Below are positions 50,428-59,256 of a stretch of DNA of 64,000 nt, piece by piece. The stretch lies in assembly GCF_019669925.1 (NCBI RefSeq), contig NZ_AP019779.1, forward strand, positions 434,001 through 498,000, given 5' to 3'. Both the position numbers and the translations under genes were made by a program. The notes beneath the pieces were generated by a model that was not told where the DNA came from, did no database searches, and saw only the letters and a program-made list of their open reading frames with translations. Position 1 is the first letter of the stretch. Each line of letters starts with the position of its first letter. The stretch is from Methanobrevibacter arboriphilus (GTDB lineage Archaea; Methanobacteriota; Methanobacteria; Methanobacteriales; Methanobacteriaceae).

Positions 50428-51252
50428 TTAAGAGTACTCAGGAACAAATTCATCAACAATATCCACATATTCTTTTCTAAGATCTTTCCAATCTTTTTTA
50501 TCCTTTAAAATAGCATCAGCTAGTTTAGGAGTGTGATATGCTTCAACACCATAAACACTCATAGGGAAAGACTCAACAAAATCCTTTCTAACTGCTCCAC
50601 CACCACATCCAATAGCTGGAACTTCTAATCCAGCTTTTTGAAGAGCTTCAACAACTTTAGGAAATGCTGTCATAGTAGTAGTCATAAGAGCAGTTCCAGT
50701 GATGAAGATTGGATTATATTCTTTTACAGCTTCTACAATATCAGCCGAAGGAACATCTCTACCTAAATCAATAGCTTCATAGCCTCCAGCTCTTAAAAAC
50801 ATCAATATAAGATTTTTACCAATGTCATGAGGATCCCCTTCAGCTACAAAAGAAACAACAGTAGCTTTAGTTTCACTTTTATGTCCTAAAACAGCCTCAC
50901 ATTCTTTTACACTTTCCATCATTGCATCACCAGCTAACATAAGGTCTGGCAAGAAATAGATTCCTTTTGTATAAAGAACGCTAACAGCATCCATACCTTT
51001 CATCAAGCCCTCATTAATGATATCAATAGGAGATACTCCTTCATCCAATGATCTTTTAACGATATTAATTGCATCATCCCTATTTTCATGAAGAATAGTT
51101 AAAGCAATTGATTTGAAAGGTTCATCATTTGGAAGAATATCTACAACATCCTCATCTTCTTCAGGCTTTATTGCAGGTCCTTCTAACTCCACATTGTATC
51201 TTAGAAAAACATTCCTTTGATTAATTCTATTTTCTAAATCTTCATAGCTCAT
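50428..51252 (-). CDS. mtaC: Methanol corrinoid protein MtaC
   Basis: MtaC carries the cobamide that receives methyl from methanol via MtaB. The 274-aa protein has an N-terminal helical cap (about 45-120) and a B12-binding domain with the signature Asp140-Pro-His142-Asp-Ile-Gly145, where His142 is the lower cobalt ligand. SxL and GG motifs (AVRKD near GCGGG; TGTALMTTTMT) complete the site. The first 40 residues are acidic and unique. A strong AAGGAGG lies before the ATG. It lies 21 bp behind mtaB in one transcript. Confidence 0.93.
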   Translation of the reverse strand: MSYEDLENRINQRNVFLRYNVELEGPAIKPEEDEDVVDILPNDEPFKSIALTILHENRDDAINIVKRSLDEGVSPIDIINEGLMKGMDAVSVLYTKGIYFLPDLMLAGDAMMESVKECEAVLGHKSETKATVVSFVAEGDPHDIGKNLILMFLRAGGYEAIDLGRDVPSADIVEAVKEYNPIFITGTALMTTTMTAFPKVVEALQKAGLEVPAIGCGGGAVRKDFVESFPMSVYGVEAYHTPKLADAILKDKKDWKDLRKEYVDIVDEFVPEYS

Positions 51253-51273
51253 ATTATAACCTCCTTAGCTCCA

Positions 51274-52659
51274 TTATAACTCATAATTTTTAGGATCAAA
51301 ATCAGCTACCTTTCTTGAATACCTTCTAATACAATCTTTGATAAATTTATCTGATTCAGTAGGTAATTTTTCAAGTGTTTTAAGAGCACTATCTAAAGAA
51401 TCTCTCTCAAATCTAGTTAAATACATTTTTTTAGCATCGACTGCTTCATTGATAATTGCACCAGCTTCAAGAGCAGCAGCTCTAGATCTAAGATAAGGAT
51501 CATTCCCATACTCAACTATAGCTTGACCAATACGATAAGCATTATCATAAGCAAGAACTAATGCCTGAGGATCCCTATATTTATCTGTAAGAGTATAAAG
51601 ATCTCTTAAAATTTTTCCATTATCAGTTTCAATAGCAGTATTCATTAATGCTGCTTCATAACCTGTTGCTTGTAACCAAACTTCAGGAGTTGTACCACCC
51701 ATTTCTTCCCGATGATAAACTGATTCATTACTCCATACATCAGTAACAGCAGCCATTAAATTACCCATTAAATCAGAATGAGCACAAACTGCATTTTTAC
51801 CTTCAGCAGAAATTGGAACACCAGTAATAGCTTTAACAATAGGGTTTTCATAACCACAATCTTTCAATGGCCCCATTGCCCCACATTCAACAGCTACTAA
51901 ACTTCTTGCAGCCCCCATAGCTCTTGCAAGAGCTGCTAGTGTATGAGAACAATCTTTATCTAACAATCCTCCTGCAAGAAACATTGCAGTATTAGCTTGA
52001 GAACAATCTGTATCTCCACCAGGAATACAATCATATTTTTTACATATTGGAACAATTTTATTCCACATATATTCCATATCCATACTACCAAGAACACCAA
52101 TTCCAAATAGAATAGCCTTAGGATCACCTCTTGCAATACCATAATCAGATACTGATTTACCACCAGTTGTTTCTATAGAAACAATTGAAGCACCATTAGA
52201 AGCACAAGCTTCAATAGATTCAATAACCTTATTAAAAAGTTCAGAATCCCAAAAACCAGAGTCTTTCTCTTCATCCCTAATATCTGCAGGTGTTGCTCTT
52301 AGAGCTGTCTTAATACCATATTCATCATAGTATTTTTCAAGCATTTCTATTTGAACTTTTGTACACTCGGCAGTCCAATCAGGATTATTAGTTTGCTGAG
52401 ATATGTGTTCTTGTTCTAAAATAAATGCAGGTAAACCAATATTAACTGCTCTTTCAGAAGCACTATGAGCAATGTTCCTAGATTCAGAAACCATTTTTTC
52501 TTTAGATTCTTCAGTACCCTCACCAGGAGCCACATTTATCTCAGGAATCACATAGCCATTACCTATTTCCATATTTTCTCGAATTTTTACTGGAAATTTC
52601 GCATGTCCAAACAACATTTCATCAGGATCTTTATATTCCATCTGAGTAAATCTTTTCAT
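51274..52659 (-). CDS. mtaB: Methanol:corrinoid methyltransferase MtaB
   Basis: This zinc enzyme activates methanol and methylates MtaC. The 461-aa protein matches MtaB in length and blocks: SIETTGGKSVSDYG (with the zinc-ligand Glu), GGDTDCSQANTAMFLAGGLLD (zinc Cys), AVECGAMGPLKDCGYENPIVKAITG (second Cys), and AALEAGAIINEAVDAKK. A perfect AGGAGG precedes the ATG by seven bases, the strongest ribosome site of the window, as expected for an abundant catabolic protein. An AT-rich TATA-like stretch lies at 52691-52700, but its distance to the start is too short to be a safe promoter call. mtaC follows at once. Confidence 0.95.
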   Translation of the reverse strand: MKRFTQMEYKDPDEMLFGHAKFPVKIRENMEIGNGYVIPEINVAPGEGTEESKEKMVSESRNIAHSASERAVNIGLPAFILEQEHISQQTNNPDWTAECTKVQIEMLEKYYDEYGIKTALRATPADIRDEEKDSGFWDSELFNKVIESIEACASNGASIVSIETTGGKSVSDYGIARGDPKAILFGIGVLGSMDMEYMWNKIVPICKKYDCIPGGDTDCSQANTAMFLAGGLLDKDCSHTLAALARAMGAARSLVAVECGAMGPLKDCGYENPIVKAITGVPISAEGKNAVCAHSDLMGNLMAAVTDVWSNESVYHREEMGGTTPEVWLQATGYEAALMNTAIETDNGKILRDLYTLTDKYRDPQALVLAYDNAYRIGQAIVEYGNDPYLRSRAAALEAGAIINEAVDAKKMYLTRFERDSLDSALKTLEKLPTESDKFIKDCIRRYSRKVADFDPKNYEL

Positions 52660-53031
52660 ATAAATTCCTCCTAATCTTATGAACAGATACCTATATATTT
52701 GTTTTTACTATTATTTAAAATTTAATTTTTTAAGTATTTCAAGATTTAAATTATATTAAAGCTATGATATAGCTTAAATTATAACTCAAAAAATAAAAAA
52801 ATAAAAAATAGAAAATAAGAGAATTCAAAAAAATAAAAAAAGAAGATAAAAGAATAAAAGATAAAAGAATAAAGAAATAAAAAGATTAAAAGATAAAAGA
52901 ATAAATTAATGAAAAGATTAAAGGATTAAATGAATAAATAAATGAAATAATATAATAATAAAAAATAAAAGAATAAAAATAAAAGAATAAAAATAAAAAA
53001 ATAAGAAATAAAAAGAATAAAAAAGAAATAT
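52660..53031. other. mtaBC promoter region with A-rich repeats
   Basis: There is no gene in this 372 bp. Positions 52785-53025 are almost entirely A-rich tandem units (AAAATAAAAGAATAAAAG, AAAAGATTAAAAGAT). The mtaBC promoter must lie in 52670-52790. Confidence 0.5.
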
Positions 53032-54780
53032 TTAACTATCCCCAAGACTCATTTTGATTAAGTTATTATTAATATCACTTCGACTTACAATGCCTACAAC
53101 TTTATTTTTATTATCTATTACAGGAATAACTTTAAAATGATGTTTTGATAATATAAACATAGCTTTTTCAAAAGTATCCTCCTTTGATAAAGTATACAGT
53201 TTCTTAGGTTTTAATACATCCATAACAGTATCATTGACTCTCTTGTTTAAAACATCTTTCTGTGTTTCCTCTTCCACATAAATACTGTAAAAAAGATCAT
53301 GAGCCTCTTCTTTTGGAACCAAATATCTTATAATATCTCCACTTGTTATAATATCAATAATTTTATCATTATTATCAACAACCGGAAGTCCACTAACATT
53401 ATTTGCACCTAATAATTTCAATATATCAATAATTTTAGTTTCAGGACCTATTTTAATAACATTTTGAATCATAAAATCTTTCACTATTAATGAATTTCCA
53501 CCTCTATCTTCAACACCATCAACATCAGGTAAATATTTTCTATTTAAGAATAAAAATATAATAGCTACTAACACAAATATCCCCCCTAGGACGAATGGTA
53601 AATTAGGAGCGATATTCTCACCTAAAGCAGTGGCAAGAAGTGGAGCTATGGCTGAACCTATAAATCTTATAAAATTATATGCTGCAGATGTTGTTGATCG
53701 ATCTTTACTTCCAATATCCATCATAGCAGTTGTAAGTAATGTATTATTATTTCCAATTAAAATACCTGAAAATATTATAGAAACTATAAGAACGATTTGA
53801 TTTGAAGTAAAAATTCCCATTATCAAAAGAACAGCCACTAATAATGATAAAACATAATAAATAGAATTATAAGTCCCATATCGATCTCTAAGTTTAGGTG
53901 CCATGAATATTGATGAAGTAGCCACTAATATACCCCATCCTAAAAAGACAAAACCAATACCTTGTGCACTTAATCCAAGAACGAATGGGGAATAAGCAAA
54001 CAAAGTAAAAAATCCGAAATTATACAAAAATCCAAAAATACCAAGAACACTAATATTTCTTTTCCTCATTAAACGAAAAGGATCGAGAAGAGATTTATTT
54101 TTATTAGGAAACTTCTCTTTTAAATTTTTATCATTTTCATTTTCTTTGAAATTATCATTTAATTTGAATTTTTCTTTTTCATAACTATTTTCTATTTTAT
54201 CCGATTTTGGAAGTAGTACTAATAATAAAATAAAACCAGCTAACATTAATAAACCTACACCAAAAAATGGATATCTCCAAGATATACCTCCTAAAAGTCC
54301 ACCAAGGAGAGGTCCAGTTGAAAAACCTAGCCCAATAGCTGTTTCATATAATATAATAGAGCTATGAGTATCATTACCTGAAAACTTTATTATTGCTGTT
54401 AATGCTACAGCTACAAAAAGAGCATTACCAAGTCCCCATCCCATTCTTAAAAATATTATAGTCCATACATTATTAGAAAGTCCTGATAAAACTGAAAATA
54501 TAGCTATTAACAGAACACCTATAATCAATGTTCTTTTAATACCTAATTTAGAAGAAACAACATCAGTTACTAACATGGCAACTGCCATTATAGCACTATA
54601 AGTTGTAAAAAGCATAGCAACTTCAGTTTGTGAAGCCCCTAATTGTTGTGAAATTACTGGTAAAATTGGATCTACAAGTCCTAAACCCATGAAAGAAGTT
54701 ATAGCTGCAAAAAATACAGCCCAAACAACTTTTGGTTGTTTAAAATTATCTTTAAAACTAATATTAGAATTGGATGAAAT
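53032..54780 (-). CDS. MFS transporter fused to two CBS domains, apparent ATT start
   Basis: This is a 582-aa protein of unusual build: a 12-helix major facilitator domain (about 1-430; GLGLVDPILPVISQQLG and SKLGIKRTLIIG after TM1-2) with a charged, Asn/Lys-rich central loop (about 196-240), then two CBS domains (MIQNVIKIGPETKIIDILKLLGANNVSGLPVVD and the VMDVLKPKKLYTLSKEDTFEKAMFILSKHHFKVIPVID copy). The CBS part probably gates transport by sensing nucleotides. The first ATG (54690) lies inside TM1. Upstream, in frame, VVWAVFFAAITSF continues TM1, with no ATG, GTG or TTG. AGGAGGT is seven bases before ATT TCA TCC at 54780, so ATT is taken as the start. It lies downstream of marR. The substrate is unknown. 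Confidence 0.78.
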   Translation of the reverse strand: MSSNSNISFKDNFKQPKVVWAVFFAAITSFMGLGLVDPILPVISQQLGASQTEVAMLFTTYSAIMAVAMLVTDVVSSKLGIKRTLIIGVLLIAIFSVLSGLSNNVWTIIFLRMGWGLGNALFVAVALTAIIKFSGNDTHSSIILYETAIGLGFSTGPLLGGLLGGISWRYPFFGVGLLMLAGFILLLVLLPKSDKIENSYEKEKFKLNDNFKENENDKNLKEKFPNKNKSLLDPFRLMRKRNISVLGIFGFLYNFGFFTLFAYSPFVLGLSAQGIGFVFLGWGILVATSSIFMAPKLRDRYGTYNSIYYVLSLLVAVLLIMGIFTSNQIVLIVSIIFSGILIGNNNTLLTTAMMDIGSKDRSTTSAAYNFIRFIGSAIAPLLATALGENIAPNLPFVLGGIFVLVAIIFLFLNRKYLPDVDGVEDRGGNSLIVKDFMIQNVIKIGPETKIIDILKLLGANNVSGLPVVDNNDKIIDIITSGDIIRYLVPKEEAHDLFYSIYVEEETQKDVLNKRVNDTVMDVLKPKKLYTLSKEDTFEKAMFILSKHHFKVIPVIDNKNKVVGIVSRSDINNNLIKMSLGDS

Positions 54781-54977
54781 TTTTTTAACCTCCTATTGAA
54801 ATTTTAATTTGTAAATGCTAAAAATAAAATTTAAATATCAAAATCAAAATATTGAAAAGCTAAGCTATTGTTAATATACTATTTAAAAGCTAAGCTACTA
54901 TCTAAAAGCTAAAATAAAATTTAGAAGCTAAGCTACTATTTAAAAGTTAAGATAAAATATAAAATAAAAATTAAATA
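54781..54977. repeat. About five 20-bp repeats between marR and the transporter
   Basis: AAAAGCTAAGCTACTAT-like units recur, imperfect, about every 20 bp at 54854-54960. The region runs to the ribosome site AGGAGGT (54788-54794) of the transporter. Possible regulator binding array or plain tandem repeat. Confidence 0.75.
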
Positions 54978-55418
54978 CTAAAAAAATTCCAATATAAATC
55001 TATTAAGCAAATTTCTTAATTGATCAAGTTCTTCCTGAGAAAAAATACTATCAAATTTTTTAGTATTGTCTAGATATATTTTTTCAGTTTCTTTGTATAA
55101 TTTACGACCATTGTCAGTTAAATAAATTAAAAATTCTCTCTTATCTTTTGAAGATTTTTCTCGTTTAACCAAATCTTTCTTTTCAAGAACATTTAATGTT
55201 CTAGTAATAGCAGCTCCATTTCTAAGAGACTCATCAGCTAATTTTTTTTGATTTAGTCCCTCAAACCTATAAATTCTACTTAAAGTTATATATTGTTCCC
55301 ATAATAAATCATGTTCACTAAGCTTAATCTGCACTTCTCTTCGAATAATATGATTTACTTTAAGAATTAACCACACTACAGATGATTCATAATTAATAGA
55401 TTGATTTTTATCGGTCAT
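54978..55418 (-). CDS. MarR family transcriptional regulator
   Basis: This 146-aa winged-helix regulator is of the MarR type: LLWEQYITLSRIYRFEGLNQKKLADESLRNGAAITRTLNVLEKKDLVKREKSSKDKREFLIYLTDNGRKLY covers helix-turn-helix and wing (about 35-105), flanked by dimerisation helices. The RDKR-type wing is conserved as SSKDKREF. It probably represses itself and the MFS-CBS transporter immediately downstream (197 bp). A 12-bp perfect palindrome lies 128 bp upstream. The first 15 residues are polar and vary in the family. Confidence 0.88.
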   Translation of the reverse strand: MTDKNQSINYESSVVWLILKVNHIIRREVQIKLSEHDLLWEQYITLSRIYRFEGLNQKKLADESLRNGAAITRTLNVLEKKDLVKREKSSKDKREFLIYLTDNGRKLYKETEKIYLDNTKKFDSIFSQEELDQLRNLLNRFILEFF

Positions 55419-55775
55419 TTAAACCACTATTTATTATTTATAAAATTTTTATTTTATATATCTAAAAATAAAACTTTTATTATTTAATAGACGATAGAAA
55501 AGATATAATAAATAATATCATTATAGATAGTTGATATATAAATAATTGATATATCAAGTATATTGTTTTTATTATATAAAACTTTCTGAAAAATATTTTA
55601 ATTTAGGCTTTATAAATCAATAATACAGATAATAATTCATTAATATATTGAATTATTCATGCAAAAAATTATCATTACAAAAAAAGGAAACTCACATTGA
55701 TGATAATTTCAAAAGAAAATGAAAATGATGAAAATTATAAAACTATGAAAATGATAAAAATGAATAATGTTCAAA
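55419..55775. other. marR upstream region
   Basis: This is 357 bp without a called gene. It holds the 55546 palindrome and its half copy, and a 42-codon plus-strand frame (55700-55828) which is probably chance. Confidence 0.45.
55546..55557. promoter_or_regulatory. Palindrome upstream of marR, possible MarR operator
   Basis: TTGATATATCAA is a perfect 12-bp palindrome, with a second partial copy TTGATATATAA at 55531-55541, 15 bp away. MarR proteins bind such palindromes upstream of their own genes. Binding is inferred. Confidence 0.5.
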
Positions 55776-56624
55776 TTAAAAGAAGTCTAAAGACATATCA
55801 GCATTATCTATCTTACAATTATCATTAGCTTGTTCTATTTTAAAGTTTTTTAAATTATTTTTTTCAAAATTTAAGACTAAACCATCAAATGCAGCTAAAG
55901 TTTTAACACCAGTTTCACTTGTTAAAAATTCAGCTTCTTTTTCAGGGTTTTCATTTAACATTTTAAAGCCAAAATGAGTCATTATAGCTAATTTTGGATT
56001 AACCTCATTTATTAAATCTTTAAAATTTCTTGTACACATATGTCCTTTAATAGATTGATTACCTGGCCTGATAACACTAGCTATTAAAATATCTGCATCT
56101 TTATGATATTGATGAAGTTTTTCAAAATATTTAGTATCTGATGTATAAGATATATTGAAATTCTCTGACTTAATCTGAAATCCCACACATGTTGGGTCTC
56201 CATGAATTGTTTTAGTTCCTTTTACCTTTAAATTCCAAAAGTTTTTCGATTTATTGGGACCCAAAACTAATTTTTCTGACTTTCCAGTATGATATTTGGA
56301 TATTGAAGGACCCCACTGTTTATATCCTTCAAAAACACTACGACTTCCCATTATAATTCCCTTTTGTTTGGTCATACCCCTAGTCATTGCTTCAATAAGG
56401 ACTTCAGCATCAGTATAATGGTCAGTATGTGCATGTGATATAAAAATTCCATCTAAAGTAGCCGGGGATAGTCCAAATTGGAATGACCTAACTAATGCTC
56501 CAGGACCAGGATCAACATGGATATTTTTACCATTAATATCATCGATTCTGAAACCTCCAGTCATTCTTTTCTGAGTAATAGTTGCAAAACGACCTCCACC
56601 AGTTCCTAAAAATGTTATTTTCAT
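55776..56624 (-). CDS. Metallo-beta-lactamase-fold hydrolase
   Basis: This 282-aa MBL-fold enzyme begins MKITFLGTGGGRFATITQKR, with FISHAHTDHYTD (HAHTDH, about 69-74), a later His in TIHGDPTCVGF (about 147), DTK near YTSDTKYF and the C-terminal IMTHFGFKML. The pattern GTGGGRFATITQ and ILIASVIRPGNQSIKGHMC resemble small phosphodiesterase-like MBL proteins of methanogens. The substrate is unknown. An ATG 21 codons earlier is unsupported; this ATG has GGTGGAAT immediately before it. Monocistronic. Confidence 0.8.
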   Translation of the reverse strand: MKITFLGTGGGRFATITQKRMTGGFRIDDINGKNIHVDPGPGALVRSFQFGLSPATLDGIFISHAHTDHYTDAEVLIEAMTRGMTKQKGIIMGSRSVFEGYKQWGPSISKYHTGKSEKLVLGPNKSKNFWNLKVKGTKTIHGDPTCVGFQIKSENFNISYTSDTKYFEKLHQYHKDADILIASVIRPGNQSIKGHMCTRNFKDLINEVNPKLAIMTHFGFKMLNENPEKEAEFLTSETGVKTLAAFDGLVLNFEKNNLKNFKIEQANDNCKIDNADMSLDFF

Positions 56625-57147
56625 ATTCCACCTAATATTTATATTAAAGGACTTTCTTATATAATTAATTACATAAACCAAATCCATGAAAATCTATTAA
56701 ATTATATTTATACTCGTATTTTAGATTATATCTTTATTAAACTATATCTCTATTAATTATATCCTTATTAGATTATTTATTAGATATATAGCTATAGATT
56801 ATATCTTTATTATATTACATCACTATAGATTATATCTTATTAATTGAATAGATTATATTTAATTAAAAAACAAAATCATAATCCATTATAATATTTATCT
56901 TTCATAAGTATAAATATTACTATGATTATTTTAGAATAATATCAAGACAATAATAAAAAATAAATAAAGAATAAAAATTATATAATGCGAAAATACTTAA
57001 TCAGAAACTGTTAAGATTTATTCAAGACATATAAAATCAATACAAAATAAAAATAAAAACAACATAAAAGAAACAAAAAATATAGAATAATATGAAAAAC
57101 TAAAATACAAAAAATAAAAGAATGCAGTATAAAAAAATAAAAGAATA
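56625..57147. other. Intergenic region with repeated 'atagattatatctttatta' units
   Basis: There is no gene in this 523 bp. Four to five imperfect copies of a roughly 19-bp unit (ATAGATTATATCTTTATTA) occur at 56715-56850. The remainder is AT-rich. Confidence 0.45.
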
Positions 57148-58068
57148 TCAGATATCACAGAGAATTATATCACACTTTAAACTAGATTTATTTCTTTTAA
57201 TACAAAGAATTTCATTCTCAATAACGACTTCATCACCTATTTCAACATCTCCCTGATTAGAAATCATTACAACAACTTCACCAGGTTTTGCAAGCTGTTT
57301 CCAATTAGTATCATAAGCTTTAACATCTTTATTCAAAGTTACTTGTAAAATAGGACCATCAGTATTTGAAACAAGCCCAATATCTCCCTCATTTATAATT
57401 TTAGCAGCTAATTGAACTGTTTCATTTTGCTCAAGAAGATCATTTTTTAATTTTTCTCTCCATTTGCCTAATAACTGAACATCCCTTTTAATTGTTTCAT
57501 CTAGATATTTTTGAGAACTTTTTTTATCAAGTTCAGGGTGAACAATCATAACATCACATTTTTTACCTAAAGAAGGAGTTTTAGAAGCTACCTCCTCTAA
57601 AACACTCTCAAAAATTTCACCCATATACTTCAGACTAAAACTTGATTTCCACTTTTTACTGATTAAATCATTAGCCATAGCCTTAGATATTTTATTTCCA
57701 AACAATATTATTGCGTTTTCCCCTTTTTCAGAGTGAGTTATATCTGAACCTAACATTTCAATGATTTGATACCCATAAGTAGTTCCATAAATACGTTTAC
57801 GCCTAGTTTCAAAAGTTGTTCTAGAGCTTACCTCACCTACAATAACATTTTCTATATAACGTATCTTATTTGCATCATCAGAAATTTTTAAAGTAATATC
57901 TAACTCATCAGATCTTTTTTTTAAATCTTCATCGTTTTTAATAGCTCCAGAATAAATTTCTTCCTCTAGTTTTTCACGATTTTCCTTATCTCCAAAATAT
58001 GCAATTCTTCTTTTATCACTCGCCATCACACATCCTTTTTTCCCAACATAAGCAATAATTAGACTCAT
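57148..58068 (-). CDS. DUF2121-like methanogen protein
   Basis: This 306-aa protein begins MSLIIAYVGKKGCVMASDKRRIAYFGDKENREKLEEEIY and ends with a CIKRNKSSLKCDIILCDI tail. The start and end fit a family conserved in Methanobacteriales (DUF2121); I know no biochemical function. The N-terminus (GCVMASDKR) resembles the Ntn-hydrolase/proteasome-type start 'vvaaDkR', so an amidohydrolase relation is thinkable but unproven. The central part is alpha-helical and charged. AAGGTG precedes the ATG by six bases; the GTG three codons earlier is part of that site. Confidence 0.68.
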   Translation of the reverse strand: MSLIIAYVGKKGCVMASDKRRIAYFGDKENREKLEEEIYSGAIKNDEDLKKRSDELDITLKISDDANKIRYIENVIVGEVSSRTTFETRRKRIYGTTYGYQIIEMLGSDITHSEKGENAIILFGNKISKAMANDLISKKWKSSFSLKYMGEIFESVLEEVASKTPSLGKKCDVMIVHPELDKKSSQKYLDETIKRDVQLLGKWREKLKNDLLEQNETVQLAAKIINEGDIGLVSNTDGPILQVTLNKDVKAYDTNWKQLAKPGEVVVMISNQGDVEIGDEVVIENEILCIKRNKSSLKCDIILCDI

Positions 58069-58589
58069 TAAATACACCTTTAAACATTAATACATTTAAA
58101 CATTGATAATTGATTGTAAAAATCTTTAATTAGAAAATATTTAGTAATAAAAACTAGCATTTCATTGTTTTTATATTAATATCTTTAATTTATATAATAT
58201 CTTTAATATATTGCTTATAACTTTTTTCTTTTTATTATCATTATTACTTTTTATAGGAATAATAATTATAAGACTAATAATTATATGGGTAATAATTATA
58301 TGAGTAATAATTATCTAATTATTATAATGATATTTCATAAAGCTATATAATGATAATTATAATGATAATTATTATATTAATTTATTTAATTATTATATTA
58401 TTAAACTTTAAAATAATAAATTTTAAAATAAATAAAAAAATTATAAACAACAATATAGTAAAAATAAAAAATAATAAACAATATAGTTAAAAATACTATT
58501 AAAATTATGTTAAATTTAAAAATAATTATAAGCCATTATTAAAATTAAAAAATTAAAAAATTGATAAAAATTAATTAAAAACTAATAAA
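58069..58589. other. Intergenic region with 'taataattatatg' repeats
   Basis: There is no gene in this 521 bp. Three copies of TAATAATTATATGGG-like units occur at 58260-58320, and 'ataatgataatt' repeats at 58345-58385. The DUF2121 promoter is expected near 58080-58160. Confidence 0.4.
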
Positions 58590-58970
58590 TTAAGAATGCC
58601 ATAATCCATGAACATTACAATATTCACGTGCTCTTAAATCATCAATGTCTGCACAAACTTCAAAAATAGCTTCTGGTTTATCTCCTGCATTTAAAAATTT
58701 ACGATAAACTTTATCTCCAACAAACAACTCAACAAAGCATATATGATGCTCTTCAATCATTGGATGAGGAACTTCACCTATTTTTACAATAATGTTATCG
58801 CCATCTTTCTCGATTATAGGAATATGTTTTTCAGGACCAACATCAAGTTGTCTTTCCTCTAATAATTCCATATCTTCTCCACAGCAGACTAACTGACCAA
58901 TACCCTCATTAACTATTTCAACTATGTTTTCACAGACATTACATCTGTATATTTCATTAAGTTTTGTCAT
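58590..58970 (-). CDS. Superoxide reductase (desulfoferrodoxin, two-iron type)
   Basis: This enzyme reduces superoxide to peroxide without oxygen release, useful for an anaerobe. The 126-aa protein has the N-terminal desulforedoxin centre (CNVC at about 10-13, CC at about 29-30) and the catalytic superoxide-reductase domain (EKHIPIIEKDG, EVPHPMIEEHHICFVELF, CNVHGLWHS) with its four His and one Cys ligands. All ligands are present, so it is a class I (2Fe) enzyme. The ATG following GGTGATAAA is used; the track of codons above it is untranslated. Rubrerythrin 290 bp upstream completes a two-step detoxification. Confidence 0.93.
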   Translation of the reverse strand: MTKLNEIYRCNVCENIVEIVNEGIGQLVCCGEDMELLEERQLDVGPEKHIPIIEKDGDNIIVKIGEVPHPMIEEHHICFVELFVGDKVYRKFLNAGDKPEAIFEVCADIDDLRAREYCNVHGLWHS

Positions 58971-59256
58971 TTTATCACCTGATTTTATTAATATTACATT
59001 AAAATCATTAATATCTAAGACCATTAAATACACAAAATCATCAAATATTTGAAATCATTAAATATGGATTAAATATTATTAATACAATACTAAATATTAT
59101 TAATACAATTAATATATAAAATATTATAAAAAATATAAAATAATATTTAAGCCTTTAACAATGAATAATATCCAATAATTAAATATTAATTATATTAATG
59201 AATTTATTCTAATGAATAATATTAAACCATCAGCATCAAATTTTATATAGCCATGA

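Noticed and set aside
52691-52700. TATA-like box before mtaB
   Set aside because: If used at normal archaeal spacing, transcription would begin inside the ribosome site of mtaB.
55700-55828. 42-codon plus-strand frame (MIISKENENDENYK...)
   Set aside because: It overlaps the end of the MBL gene in antisense, is low complexity, and the site AAGGAAACTCACATTG is poorly spaced. Chance is likely in this composition.
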